Positions 55,392 through 64,000 of a DNA stretch of 64,000 nt are shown piece after piece; position 1 is the first letter of the stretch; each line of letters begins with the position of its first letter. The stretch comes from Cymbomonas tetramitiformis. Lineage: Eukaryota > Chlorophyta > Pyramimonadophyceae > Pyramimonadales > Pyramimonadaceae. The DNA lies in contig LGRX02033530.1 in the NCBI GenBank assembly GCA_001247695.2, positions 1-64,000 of the forward strand, read 5' to 3'. Under the pieces are notes generated by a model. It saw only the letters and a program-made list of their open reading frames with translations, was not told the origin of the DNA and did not search any database. Both the position numbers and the translations under genes were made by a program.

Positions 55392-56606
55392 CCACCCCCC
55401 TTTGATTATTTTTCTCCTCTTCCTTTTTTCCTTGGTGTCTTTCCTTTTTAATCACCGGGGGGTGGGCTTCAGTTACGGGTGGCTCCTAGCCCCCGCGACT
55501 ACGGACTCCCGGTACGACACTATTTATTGTTCATTTTTTTACTATTTATTAATCATTTTTCATTATTTTATTAATTATTGTCGCCTGCTTTTTCTTTGGC
55601 TCTCGGTGTCTCGGATTGATTTTACAGCAGATTCCTTTCTCCCCCTTCCCCTTCCCCGCTCCTTTACTCCTATGTCATCTGCGGGATCGCACACACTCGC
55701 TCGATCGCTTCCTTTGTCGATCACACCTCCTCTCCCCGCCCACATCCTGTTCCCTTTTAAATTTCCCTTGCCTCCTTTCACCTCCTCCTCGGTGCATTCT
55801 TTGTTCTGCATCCTCTCTTGTCCTGCCCTTTGATCACTCTGCTCACCGGTGCTTCCGCTCCACCTCGACGCCGCGCCCTCGCACTCCAACGCTCCGACGC
55901 GCCTCGCTCGTGCTCCTGCCTGTTTGCTTCGTGCCTGCTCCCAACTTGAACGGTACGCTCTTCACTCCCTTTTGCCCTCTCACACACACTGACACTGCAT
56001 GCACCCTAGGCATACGAACCGGCATATAGAGCACTGAGAGTCACAGCCCACAGTGCCACGGGGCCCGGGCAGCATGCACTCCTTCTTCCTCTCAATTCTC
56101 CCTGCCTGATTCTCTTTGCCCTCAATTCTCCCTGCCTGATTCTCTTTGCCCTACTCTCCCTGCTTGGTCCGTCAGGTCTCCTGCTTGATCCGTCATCGTC
56201 GGTCGGTTTAGAGCTTGGCGTTATGTCCGGGGAGCCTAGTGCGAGCTGGGAAACCTTGGTGATCACGTGCACCGTGCCTTGGTTTCCCCTGTAATTCTTT
56301 GTGGCTTTCACTCGTCTAGGTCCGAGCACCCCTGCTGGAGCCTCCGATCCCAGCACACTATTCACGGGGACGCACGGTGCAGTGTCGAGCGTCAGAATCG
56401 ACTTCCCCAACCGGCTTTGGGCTTAGGGTCGCTGTCGTCCCCTTGTTCCTTGTCTCCCTGCCTTCCCTCCTGCCCTTAACTCCTCACCCTGCTTGATCCT
56501 GATCTCTCTCTTCCCTTTCTCCCTGTTTTGATATTTGATCCTCTGGTTTTGATCATTGATCTTTGTGCTATCTAGGTTAGGTGGGCGAGAGTCTCCCTCC
56601 TCCCCT
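55392..56606 (+). repeat. Right terminal direct repeat
   Basis: Homologous to 45510-46716 over its whole length; differences include an extra GTGTCTC near 55605, loss of CC near 55857 and CTATCTAGG for CTAGG near 56570. Confidence 0.9.
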
Positions 56607-57020
56607 CCCTCTCATATCTCTCAGAGGCAACATCCTCTTGTCTCTCCATGTATGTCTACCAGCTCCTACGCTGGCATATCTCGCTCCGTGGACATCATGG
56701 GACTGAGTCAAGGGGTGCCTCTGTGATGTATCAGGATAACGCCTGCACGACGCTAATCTCAATTCCCTCGCCTTCGCAATGGCTCTACTCCCCGAGCCAG
56801 TATCGCGGGTACCAACTCTCCACCCCGGGGAGTTATGCCTCCGCCTTCGTCGCTGTCACCATTGGCGCCGGAGTTCCTCCCGCGGGAGAACACCATGGTG
56901 GAGGACGCGGCGGATGACGCAGTGCTACCCGACATCACGGATGGCGGCTGGAACCATCGCACCCGCCACCATGCTGGCGAGGTCCCTCCCCTTCTTCGAG
57001 CTCACACTTGGGGAGGATGA

Positions 57021-59931
57021 TTGGTACGCGTGCCTGATCATGGAGCAGTCCCGACCCCATACCGGCATGGCGAACGTGGTGAGTCCGACTACTCTGCCAC
57101 GACCACCACCATCGACAGGCCTCTCCGTCGCGGACGCCCTACGGGCCCCCCTTCGCCATCGAGGTCTGACGTGGCCGACTGGCGGCATGCGCGCCCACTG
57201 CAGTCTGGTGAAGGTGGACGTGCTGGAGAGATCGTCTCCAACATCGCGGACTCCCTTTCGCGAGGACCGGCCGACCCTGACATCGCGGAACCAAGTTTAA
57301 CGCGGTCTGGTGGTAGCTTCCGTTATACCAACTCTCCCCCTCGCGGCCGTCGCCCAATGGAGGAGGCGCCTCGGAGAGGTGCGCTGTTTGGAGGATCCCC
57401 TGAGCCCGCCACCCCATCTGTACTTGCGGAAGAATTCACCAGGAGCGAAGTCCGAGTCTCATTTGCGGATCCAGTGGAAACGCCTATAGGGCACCCACCA
57501 AGGGATAGGGCGCAGAGCCAGGATCGCCAATCCGGCGCGGAATCGGCGCCTGCCAGGATCGGAGCCCCTCCTGCCGCATCAGGCCGGTTTTACACAGTCC
57601 GCAGTGCATCCACTGGAGATCCGGAGCTGGCTCCTCCGCGCCTATCGCGAGCCGCTCGACGGCGTCAGCGCATATCACAAACGAGTCAGTCCACATCTAT
57701 CCCTGTGACATTCCGCTCACAGGATGACAGCTCGGACCACACCTCCGCACCGAGGGAAGCTCCTCCGCTCCTCACTCTAGGCGACTCTGGGACTCAGCCG
57801 CCAGCAGGAACCATCACGAGTTCCCAGTAAACCTCAGACATCCTCTCCGCACTGCAGGAGGAAGTGCGCAAACTCTCTCTACTGAGTCTCGCCTCCCTGC
57901 AGTCGCAATCCATTGCGTCTGGAGCCCCCACCACGGACGGGTCAGTTTCCAATGTCGGGTCTCAACCCGCACTGGCCCTTCCTGGCTCCCTGGAACCTGC
58001 CGCCTCAGTCCCCGGTCCGCCGTCGTCTTCTTCCTCCGGTTCCAAGACATCTCCTCCACCATCGCCTCCAGCCTCGGATCTGGCGGGTAGCGAGTCGCGA
58101 CTAGATGTCATTGTGTGGACTCTGGAAGGAGATACGCTATGGCTCACGCACTCCGGGATCATTACAGCCAGTCCCGGTAGCACCAGTCCGCCCAAGTATC
58201 GCCTTCCCACCAGTTCGTCTCCTGGAAAAGAGGACAATGTCCTAGAGCGAGTTTGGGCGACCCTGAGTCACATCGGATTGGACATTCGGGACCTCGCAGC
58301 GCAAGGACCCGTACGCACCCCGCTGCGGCTGGAAGGCCTGGATCAAGGAGAAGCGTTCGCGCTCTGCGTCAAAAAGGACCAAGCGAAGAGCGCGCGCCGG
58401 ACCGCGGAAAGTCGCGTAGGGCCCAGACACCGTCGCTACCCTGCTTGTGTGTGGGCTAACATTCCTCCCACCACGCTGGAATCCGAAATGGAGGAATACG
58501 AAGAGTTCGGCCGCATGGTATGGGCCGCCCTCTCAGGCTCGGAGGAATATATCTTCCGTTCTCTGTCCAAGGAGCAAGCTCCAGCGTCGTCGGCTCGCAA
58601 GGACTCCGAACCTGCATCAAAGCCTTCGCAAGAGGTCAGGTTCGCAGGACCCTTAGAGTTGGATAAAGAGCACCCCTCAGGAATGATGACTATCCCGAAC
58701 ATGAGTCAGCGACCTGGATGGGCTGACCTAATGGGAGAAGTCGATGCCAGAACAGTCCACACCGAGTCAAACACGGTGAGCGACTGCATCAAACTGGTGA
58801 AGGAACTCCCTTGGTATCCTGCTCAGGAAACTCTACTCTCAGCGCAAGAAGACATCTCCGCTCTGCCAGCTTTTACCGAGGCACTCACTTATTTAGTGCA
58901 GCGGGGTATAGTCAGCTTTGCCCTCCATCGCCCCAGTTCCTACAAACTAGGGGTTACCATCCTGACTATTCCCGAACTTCTGAAAGAAATGGCAATACAG
59001 CGCCTACAGAAGCGCTCCCTGACCTTTTTGCGTCAGGGAGGTCTCATGAAGGACGAGGAGGCCTGGGCCTCCCGCTATCACGCGCTTCCCCCCTTTCTAG
59101 CAGATGTGGCCCGCAGCGTCCTTGATGAAACTGCCTTAATGGGCCTCGCGGGGATGGTCAGCCGGATGACTCAGCGTCGCGAGGAGTAAGCGCGTCTCTT
59201 CTGCACCCGCCTCACCGGATGGTGGGATGTCACGGAGCTCCTAGCAGGATCAGTGAAAGGATGTCCATCCATTCCTGTCAACCAGATGCTGTATGTACCA
59301 GTACTGGTCAGGTTTGCATCTTAAACAGGCAGTAATGGACAGACTGACAGAGGATGGACTGGACATCATCCAGCCTCACCTCTGGGAAGCTCGCCACCCT
59401 GGATCCACAGCTCTTCAGCACGTGATCACAGTCGCCACTAAACTGGAGAAAAGCGAGCTCTCCCGCCTGCCAGCAGCGCCTTCCCCTTCCCCCGTCCAAA
59501 CTTCGGGCAACAGGCGCCGTTCGTGGAATACTTCTCAACGAAGGACGCCAGCCCGTCTGAACGCAGTTCAGGAATCAGAGGATGAAGGAGAGGAGCCCCA
59601 CTCTGCAGACCTCCGCGCTCAGGACGCTGTCACTGGAGCCTCGAGTCTAACTCGGCCCCCCCGAAAGTGCTTCGTCTGTGGCGCGGAAAACCACTTGTGG
59701 AGAGACTGTCCGCATGAGGAGCGCAAGCGTCAGTGGGTGGCGGATGCCCCCAACCGACTGGCCCAACGGAGAGTTAAGAACGAGGCTCAGGTAGCAGCAT
59801 TGGAAGCAGACATGGAGGACTTAGAGGATGAGGCTGAAGCCCTGGAGGCTTTTCAAGCCGGGGAGGCGTCCGCAGCGTCTCCCGCGGAGACGTCCTCTGC
59901 GGAATCCGAAGAGGAGGACCCCCGGCAGTGA
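57021..59931 (+). pseudogene. Gag polyprotein of an LTR retrotransposon, two stops and one frameshift
   Basis: The frame 57021-59189 is broken only by TAA at 57828-57830 and TAA at 59187-59189; beyond it reads FCTRLTGWWDVTELLAGS, a retrotransposon-gag-like stretch. A frameshift near 59290 leads into 59293-59931 with KCFVCGAENHLWRDCPHEE, a CX2CX4HX4C zinc knuckle, and an acidic tail. No pol follows. Upstream coding character reaches back to about 56780 in other frames. Confidence 0.7.
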
Positions 59932-60158
59932 AACGCCGTACGCTGGGGCTAGGTAATCGTCCCTGGCCCCAGGCGACCGCGTTCGCCAAGAAAAGGCGCG
60001 GGCCCCAGAATCCCATAGGCATAGACTTCCTGCGGCCGCAGGGATGGGGTCGCACCTGGCAACGCGGAATTAAAATAGGAGACACCTGGTACGAACCAGC
60101 GGATCTGGATGAAAAACAGGAGAGCCCCCCCCGAAAGGAAACCCGTTTTCGAGGATGA
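59928..60158 (+). other. Short basic ORF directly after gag
   Basis: About 76 codons opening at the gag stop (overlap of four bases) in the next frame: KRRTLGLGNRPWPQATAFAK, then IGIDFLRPQGWGRTWQRG. It may be the start of a lost downstream domain reached by frameshift; no match recognised. Confidence 0.35.
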
Positions 60159-60179
60159 GGCCCTGTCACTTCTGCAAGT

Positions 60180-60445
60180 ACTTTCTTAAGTTTTCTTAAG
60201 TTTTTCTTAAGTTTTTCTTAAGTTTTCTTAAGTTTTCGATATAAACCCAGACTATGCATATTTAAATCGGGGTAATTAGCTATTGGCCGACAGTATACTT
60301 AAGAATTATACTTAAGAGAACTTAAGAAAATGTAAGTACGTGGAAGCTTCTTGGTAGGAGGATATTGTCCACATGGCAAAACCCGGTTTAACCCTTTAAC
60401 TTCCATACCCAATGCCACTTAAGGAAACTTAAGAAAACTGAAGAA
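60180..60445. repeat. Cluster of CTTAAG palindromes
   Basis: Ten CTTAAG hexamers in about 265 bp, first as (TTTTCTTAAG)n, then in pairs. Three more lie at 63431-63455 as (ACTTAAGCAA)n. The rest of 60160-60930 shows no gene. Confidence 0.85.
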
Positions 60446-61042
60446 TCTTATCCAAATGTAAGCACGTGATTGGCTGGAATGTAGGAGATATGCACACGTG
60501 TAAGAAAGCTATATGCTGGATATTTAAAGATTGTATACACATGCATGCACGTAATTGGCTGTTAAGAAGACACGTGTAGGCAGGACAATGCTTCCCATCG
60601 TACATATATTTACAAATGTAACATTGTGACTGGTTCCATATTTAGGGTTTAAACCCTGAACCCTAAAACCCTTCAATCAATCAAGCAGTCAGCAGCTGGG
60701 TACGTACACTACTATAGGATGCTAGCCATTCCATCCAGCTTCCAGTTAACTATCTATCTATCTATCTAGTATAACCCACGTGGCTTGGTGACATACACGT
60801 GCAGAGTGACTGGCGAATGATTTTGCTGCCGTAGATAGATCTGCAGCACCGTTGGGAACGTCGGGGACTGCTCGCTGTTGGAGTTGAGAGAAGGCATGGA
60901 AGCTGCGCATCCCACCCCAGATTCTCAGTAACTTACACCCCTTGCCGCTTGTGACTTTTTCGAGCAGCCTATGAGAAAATGGCACGTACGACACCACAGG
61001 AAAGTTCACATTCTTATTACCTGAACGAAGCGCGGAAGGGGA

Positions 61043-61465
61043 TCAATGAATGCCTTGGATCTCACGCAGCAGGTGCACCGCATGGTAGAGGTTGTCGCCC
61101 GTGTCTTTATTCTTTGTTTCAACGAATAATGCCTTCGTTCCGATGAGCGCGCATGGCAATAGCTGAGTAGCAGCTCTACGTAATCATTTCTGGCGAGCAC
61201 AGTGATTCCTTGGTTCTCCATATATGCATCTTCTACCTGACGGTACGCTCGCAAACTGGCCAAACGGCACACCGTATGCTGGCTTTCGGTGTCTATCACC
61301 AGGTAGTATGCAAGGACCTTCGCATATGGGAATTCTGATAGGGAGTCCAGCCCAGTCGGGAGCAAGTTCCCGAAGCCAGTGTCCGAGATGGAAACGTGGT
61401 AGGAGACTCGCTTCTCCGCCCTCGTGTACAAGGAAGACGTGAATTCCTCCAGATTCAGGGACATC
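61043..61465 (-). CDS. 3' exons of a host gene of unknown function
   Basis: Exon 61237-61465 (minus) reads MSLNLEEFTSSLYTRAEKRV... through PYAKVLAYYLVIDTESQHTV and ends AYRQ|GTAGAAG. After a 74-bp intron (61163-61236, acceptor CTACTCAG) the last exon 61043-61162 gives LLPCALIGTKALFVETKNKD and HAVHLLREIQGIH, stop TGA. Phase is kept and third positions are GC-rich in both exons, unlike the flanking frames. The upstream border is the acceptor CGGTAG|GATGTCC at 61465/61466, next to the tandem array. I do not recognise the family. Confidence 0.55.
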
Positions 61466-62190
61466 CTACCGGCCACACCCCCTTATTAACATGGTCGCGA
61501 GTCAGAGGAGCTGTCCTCACACCGCACCATATATATTCTGTGTGCCCAACCCACATGCGTCCACGGTCCGCCGCACCAACCCAAAACAACCACATACATC
61601 CTACCGGCCGCACCCCCATATGGTCGCGTGTCAGAGGAGCTGTCCTCACACCGCACCATATATATTCCGTGTGCCCTACCCACATGCGCCCACGGTCAAC
61701 CGCACCAACCCGAAACAACCACATACATCCTACCGGCCACACCCCCTTATTATGGTCGCGTGTCAGAGGAGCTGTCCTCACACCGCACCATATATATTCA
61801 GTGTGCCCAACCCACATGCGCCCACGGTCTGCCGCACCAACCCAAAACAAACACATACATCCTACAGGCCACACCCCCTTAATATGGTCGCGTGTCAGAG
61901 GAGCTGTCCTCACACCGCACCATATATATTCCGTGTGCCCAACCCACATGCGCCCACGTTCCGCCGCACCAACCCAAAACAAACACATACATCCTACCGG
62001 CCACACCCCCTTAACATGGTCGCGAGTCAGTCAGAGGAGCTGTCCTCACACCGCGCCATATATATTCCGTGTGCCCTACCCACATGCGCCCACGGTCTGC
62101 CGCACCAACCCGAAACAACCACATAAATTCTACCTACCACACCCCCTTCTACTCGCGTGTCAGAGGGGCTGTCCTCACACCGTTTCAACC
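61466..62190. repeat. ~130-bp tandem array, six units, each with a splice-acceptor copy
   Basis: The word GTCAGAGG(A/G)GCTGTCC starts at about 61501, 61630, 61762, 61894, 62030 and 62159 (129-136 bp spacing). On the minus strand units end GGGGGTGTGGCCGGTAG|GATGT, the same sequence as the real acceptor and exon start at 61465. Spacings near 129 are multiples of three, which explains long open frames of a 43-residue repeat on both strands. Confidence 0.85.
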
Positions 62191-62400
62191 GAGCCACGGG
62201 TCCGGGGGCGCGCCTCGAGCCTTGGATAACAAGGACACGCGCACGCCTCTCCTAACCCACCGGCTGTAATCCACAACTACCCCAAAAGAAGATGCCTTGC
62301 AGCCGAGTAGCCACGGGTACAGGGGGCGCGCAGCGAGCCTTGAATCAGGCCACGCGCACGCCGCTCCGTCCCGACCCACCGGCATATCGTCGGGGAAAAG
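62190..62400. repeat. Two diverged ~110-bp repeats
   Basis: CCACGGGT(C/A)CGGGGGCGCGC...CGAGCCTT...CACGCGCACGCC...CACCGGC occurs at about 62193-62270 and 62308-62385. Confidence 0.65.
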
Positions 62401-62422
62401 AAAAACAACCATTCGGCCTTAC

Positions 62423-62924
62423 CGGCCGGTCGAAGCAGTACTCCTGAGCTGACCACCATGCAGCCACCAACACAAGTGGAACAAGACAAGTGGTCTCCGC
62501 ACGTCTCTTTGTAAGCAACCTCTGCCGGCGGAACGTGTGACATAAATTAGGTTCAAGATAATTATACAAACGGTTTCAGGAAACGCAGAAAACTCACCGT
62601 CGGTTCTGCAGGCTCTTCAGGAGCGCCGCCTTCTTCACCCGCGGGCTCCTCGTTGACGTCCTTATTCAGGTCCAACGCGGCTGCTGCACCGGCTTGGGCA
62701 GCTTGCCCCACAACATGCACACCCGATGACCCGACTGTGTGGGGGGGGAAACAAACGCAAAACACGCCCAACGCAAAACGTCGGTCTAAGACCATGCTGT
62801 TTCACAAAATTAAAACTGAAGCTCTCACCGGTGGATCTCCCCCGCCGTTGGAGCGTCCCGCCGCAGCAAGGAGTCTTGCTGCGCGATGGCTACCAGACGC
62901 ACGTGCGGGAGGAGAAGACGCCAT
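62423..62924 (-). other. Candidate upstream exons on the minus strand
   Basis: Three stretches have good splice borders: 62829-62924 (ATG at 62924, MASSPPARASGSHRAARLLA, then GATCCACCG|GTGAGA), 62598-62734 (after CCCCCCCACACAG; open frame rich in Ala/Glu/Pro ending ACG|GTGAGT) and 62423-62521 (after CGCCGGCAG; CGGCCG|GTAAGG). They may be 5' exons of the gene ending at 61043, and the first could encode an organelle transit peptide. Reading phase between the first two does not fit as drawn, so the model is tentative. Confidence 0.35.
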
Positions 62925-62929
62925 GTTTG

Positions 62930-63801
62930 TTATATATTCAAACTTCAAAATTTCTAATAGGGCGGAAAGGGAAGGTGGTCAAGAAACCTTCTCTTTCGAA
63001 AGAAAGAATAAGCCCCGCCCGCCGCAGTTTAAACCCTCGCCTGATTTGAAATCGAGTGTTCCAAGTATTTATTATGTACAGTATATATGTCACATGCGTG
63101 GGTATGATGACGATCGCGATCTTGATTGGACTACACCACTGACAGGCTTTCCCCATTCACGACATTCCCTGACATATTTATAGTGCACGCGAGCCTTCGC
63201 GAATCAGGTTGCCACAAACTTTTATACCTCTACTGATTCAGTGTATATAATTACTCATCGTCGACTGCCAGACAAATCTTTGGCCTTTTACAAACCCAGC
63301 CTCTTCGAGTCATATCTCCTGGCATCGCGCCAGTCATTCTGGGGCTCTCGCGTGAACCCTGGGGCATCAAGAAGCGGGCTTGGTGACATTCCTATGTCAT
63401 CGGGTATATAATTCTACCGATTTATACCGACTTAAGCAAACTTAAGCAAACTTAAGCAAAAACCTTGTTCTAGTGTGTATCTCTCCAACCTGTCCACCGA
63501 CGAGGATCGCCGGACCCATCACCGCGAATCCCGACACCGTCGGAGGAGACAGAAGAATGACCCAATAGTAAATCTTGGGAGAAGGAAGCGGAGAACACGC
63601 TTGGGACCTGAGGAGGTTGCGCAACCTCCTCAGCGGTTCAGCGTTGACCGCTCACACTCAGCAGAAGGTCCCTCTCCTGTCATCACAGAGGAGGTGCAGT
63701 GGGAGACTAATCACCCAGACCTATTACACTCGCAGTCAGCTGCGACAGTTCCCCCCTGGAAACGCCCTCCCCGCCATCGGGTGCCCCGACGGCCCCTAGC
63801 C
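62930..63801. other. No gene recognised
   Basis: Short frames only. The (ACTTAAGCAA)n motif is at 63431. The GGTTGCGCAACCTCC palindrome lies near 63616. Confidence 0.4.
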
Positions 63802-64000
63802 ATGCGTATGCAGGAGTTGTGGGAGCGCATTCAGGGAAAGGTCCGACAGCAGAATCTTCGGAAGGAACCCCACGACGACAGTGGGGAGGAGAGGAGTGCG
63901 TCAGTCAAACCCGCACCACCTTTTAAACTTCGCCCTGAGGTTCCTCCGTCATCTTCCCGACCGGCTGCATGCCCTTCCCAGTGGCAGTCTTCGCAAGAGT
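63802..64000 (+). CDS. ORF running off the window end, unknown (gag-like?)
   Basis: From ATG 63802 the frame stays open to the end (66 codons): MRMQELWERIQGKVRQQNLR followed by a Pro/Ser-rich stretch. The start and composition resemble N-termini of retrotransposon gag proteins, but too little is visible to decide. Confidence 0.35.
   Translation, partial: MRMQELWERIQGKVRQQNLRKEPHDDSGEERSASVKPAPPFKLRPEVPPSSSRPAACPSQWQSSQE

Larger units (their letters stand above)
45510..56606 (+). mobile_element. Unusual retroelement with 1.2-kb terminal direct repeats, RT, GRF finger and methyltransferase
   Basis: Terminal direct repeats 45510-46716 and 55392-56606 enclose 8.7 kb read on the plus strand: a long repeat-rich leader, a broken RT (YVDD), a Pro-rich protein with GRF zinc finger, an adenine-methyltransferase-like protein and a Cys-rich protein. 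I see no integrase, tyrosine recombinase or GIY-YIG endonuclease. The repeats do not show TG...CA ends and no target duplication was found. RT motifs recall Penelope-like elements, whose copies are also bounded by direct repeats, but the class is undecided. Confidence 0.7.

Noticed and set aside
61396..62229. 277-codon plus-strand ORF and 183-codon minus-strand ORF with ~43-residue repeats
   Set aside because: They lie in the 129-136 bp tandem array, which is open in several frames at once; no start context or domain.

Overview
The window looks like nuclear DNA of a eukaryote with a large, repeat-rich genome. Host genes are cut by many GT-AG introns, their exons are GC-rich at third positions, tRNA genes lack an encoded CCA, and much of the sequence is retroelements and minisatellites. 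A unicellular alga, perhaps of the green lineage, would fit, but that assignment is inference. I see no CRISPR array, operon or bacterial gene layout.

Layout. (1) 1-2890, + strand: last exons of a strawberry-notch (SBNO/FORGETTER1) type helicase gene. (2) 3639-20516 and 20521-32157: a tandem segmental duplication of about 17 kb. Each copy holds a unique stretch, a minus-strand chromodomain Ty3/gypsy retrotransposon, a tRNA cluster (Asn, Ala, Asn) and the 5' part of a co-chaperone gene. In copy 1 the retrotransposon is complete (5344-17303, LTRs, 5-bp target duplication AGCGA, PBS and polypurine tract). It carries a nested LINE in its 5' LTR, a DNA transposon in RNase H and a spliceosomal-type intron in integrase. 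Copy 2 has lost 5,732 bp of pol and gained a 527-bp Harbinger-like MITE. (3) About 30446-40159, + strand: a DNAJC3/p58IPK-like TPR plus J-domain gene with at least 14 exons, its introns packed with minisatellites and one large inverted repeat. The duplication left a broken 5' copy of it at 18805-20517.

(4) 40160-45509: LTR-retrotransposon debris with two primer-binding sites and one gag-like ORF. (5) 45510-56606: an unusual retroelement bounded by 1.2-kb direct repeats, with a frameshifted reverse transcriptase (YVDD), a proline-rich protein ending in a GRF zinc finger, an N6-adenine-methyltransferase-like protein (NPPW motif) and a Cys-rich protein. A hAT-type MITE sits inside its RT. The plus strand is strongly pyrimidine-rich throughout. 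(6) 57021-60158: a broken gag with a CCHC knuckle. (7) 60180-64000: a CTTAAG-rich stretch, the 3' end of a minus-strand gene of unknown function whose intron is a 130-bp tandem array, candidate further exons, and an ORF running off the end.

The most notable observations are the RT/GRF/methyltransferase retroelement, minisatellites that carry copies of real splice sites (three cases in two genes), and an intron flanked by a 9-bp direct repeat inside a retrotransposon integrase.
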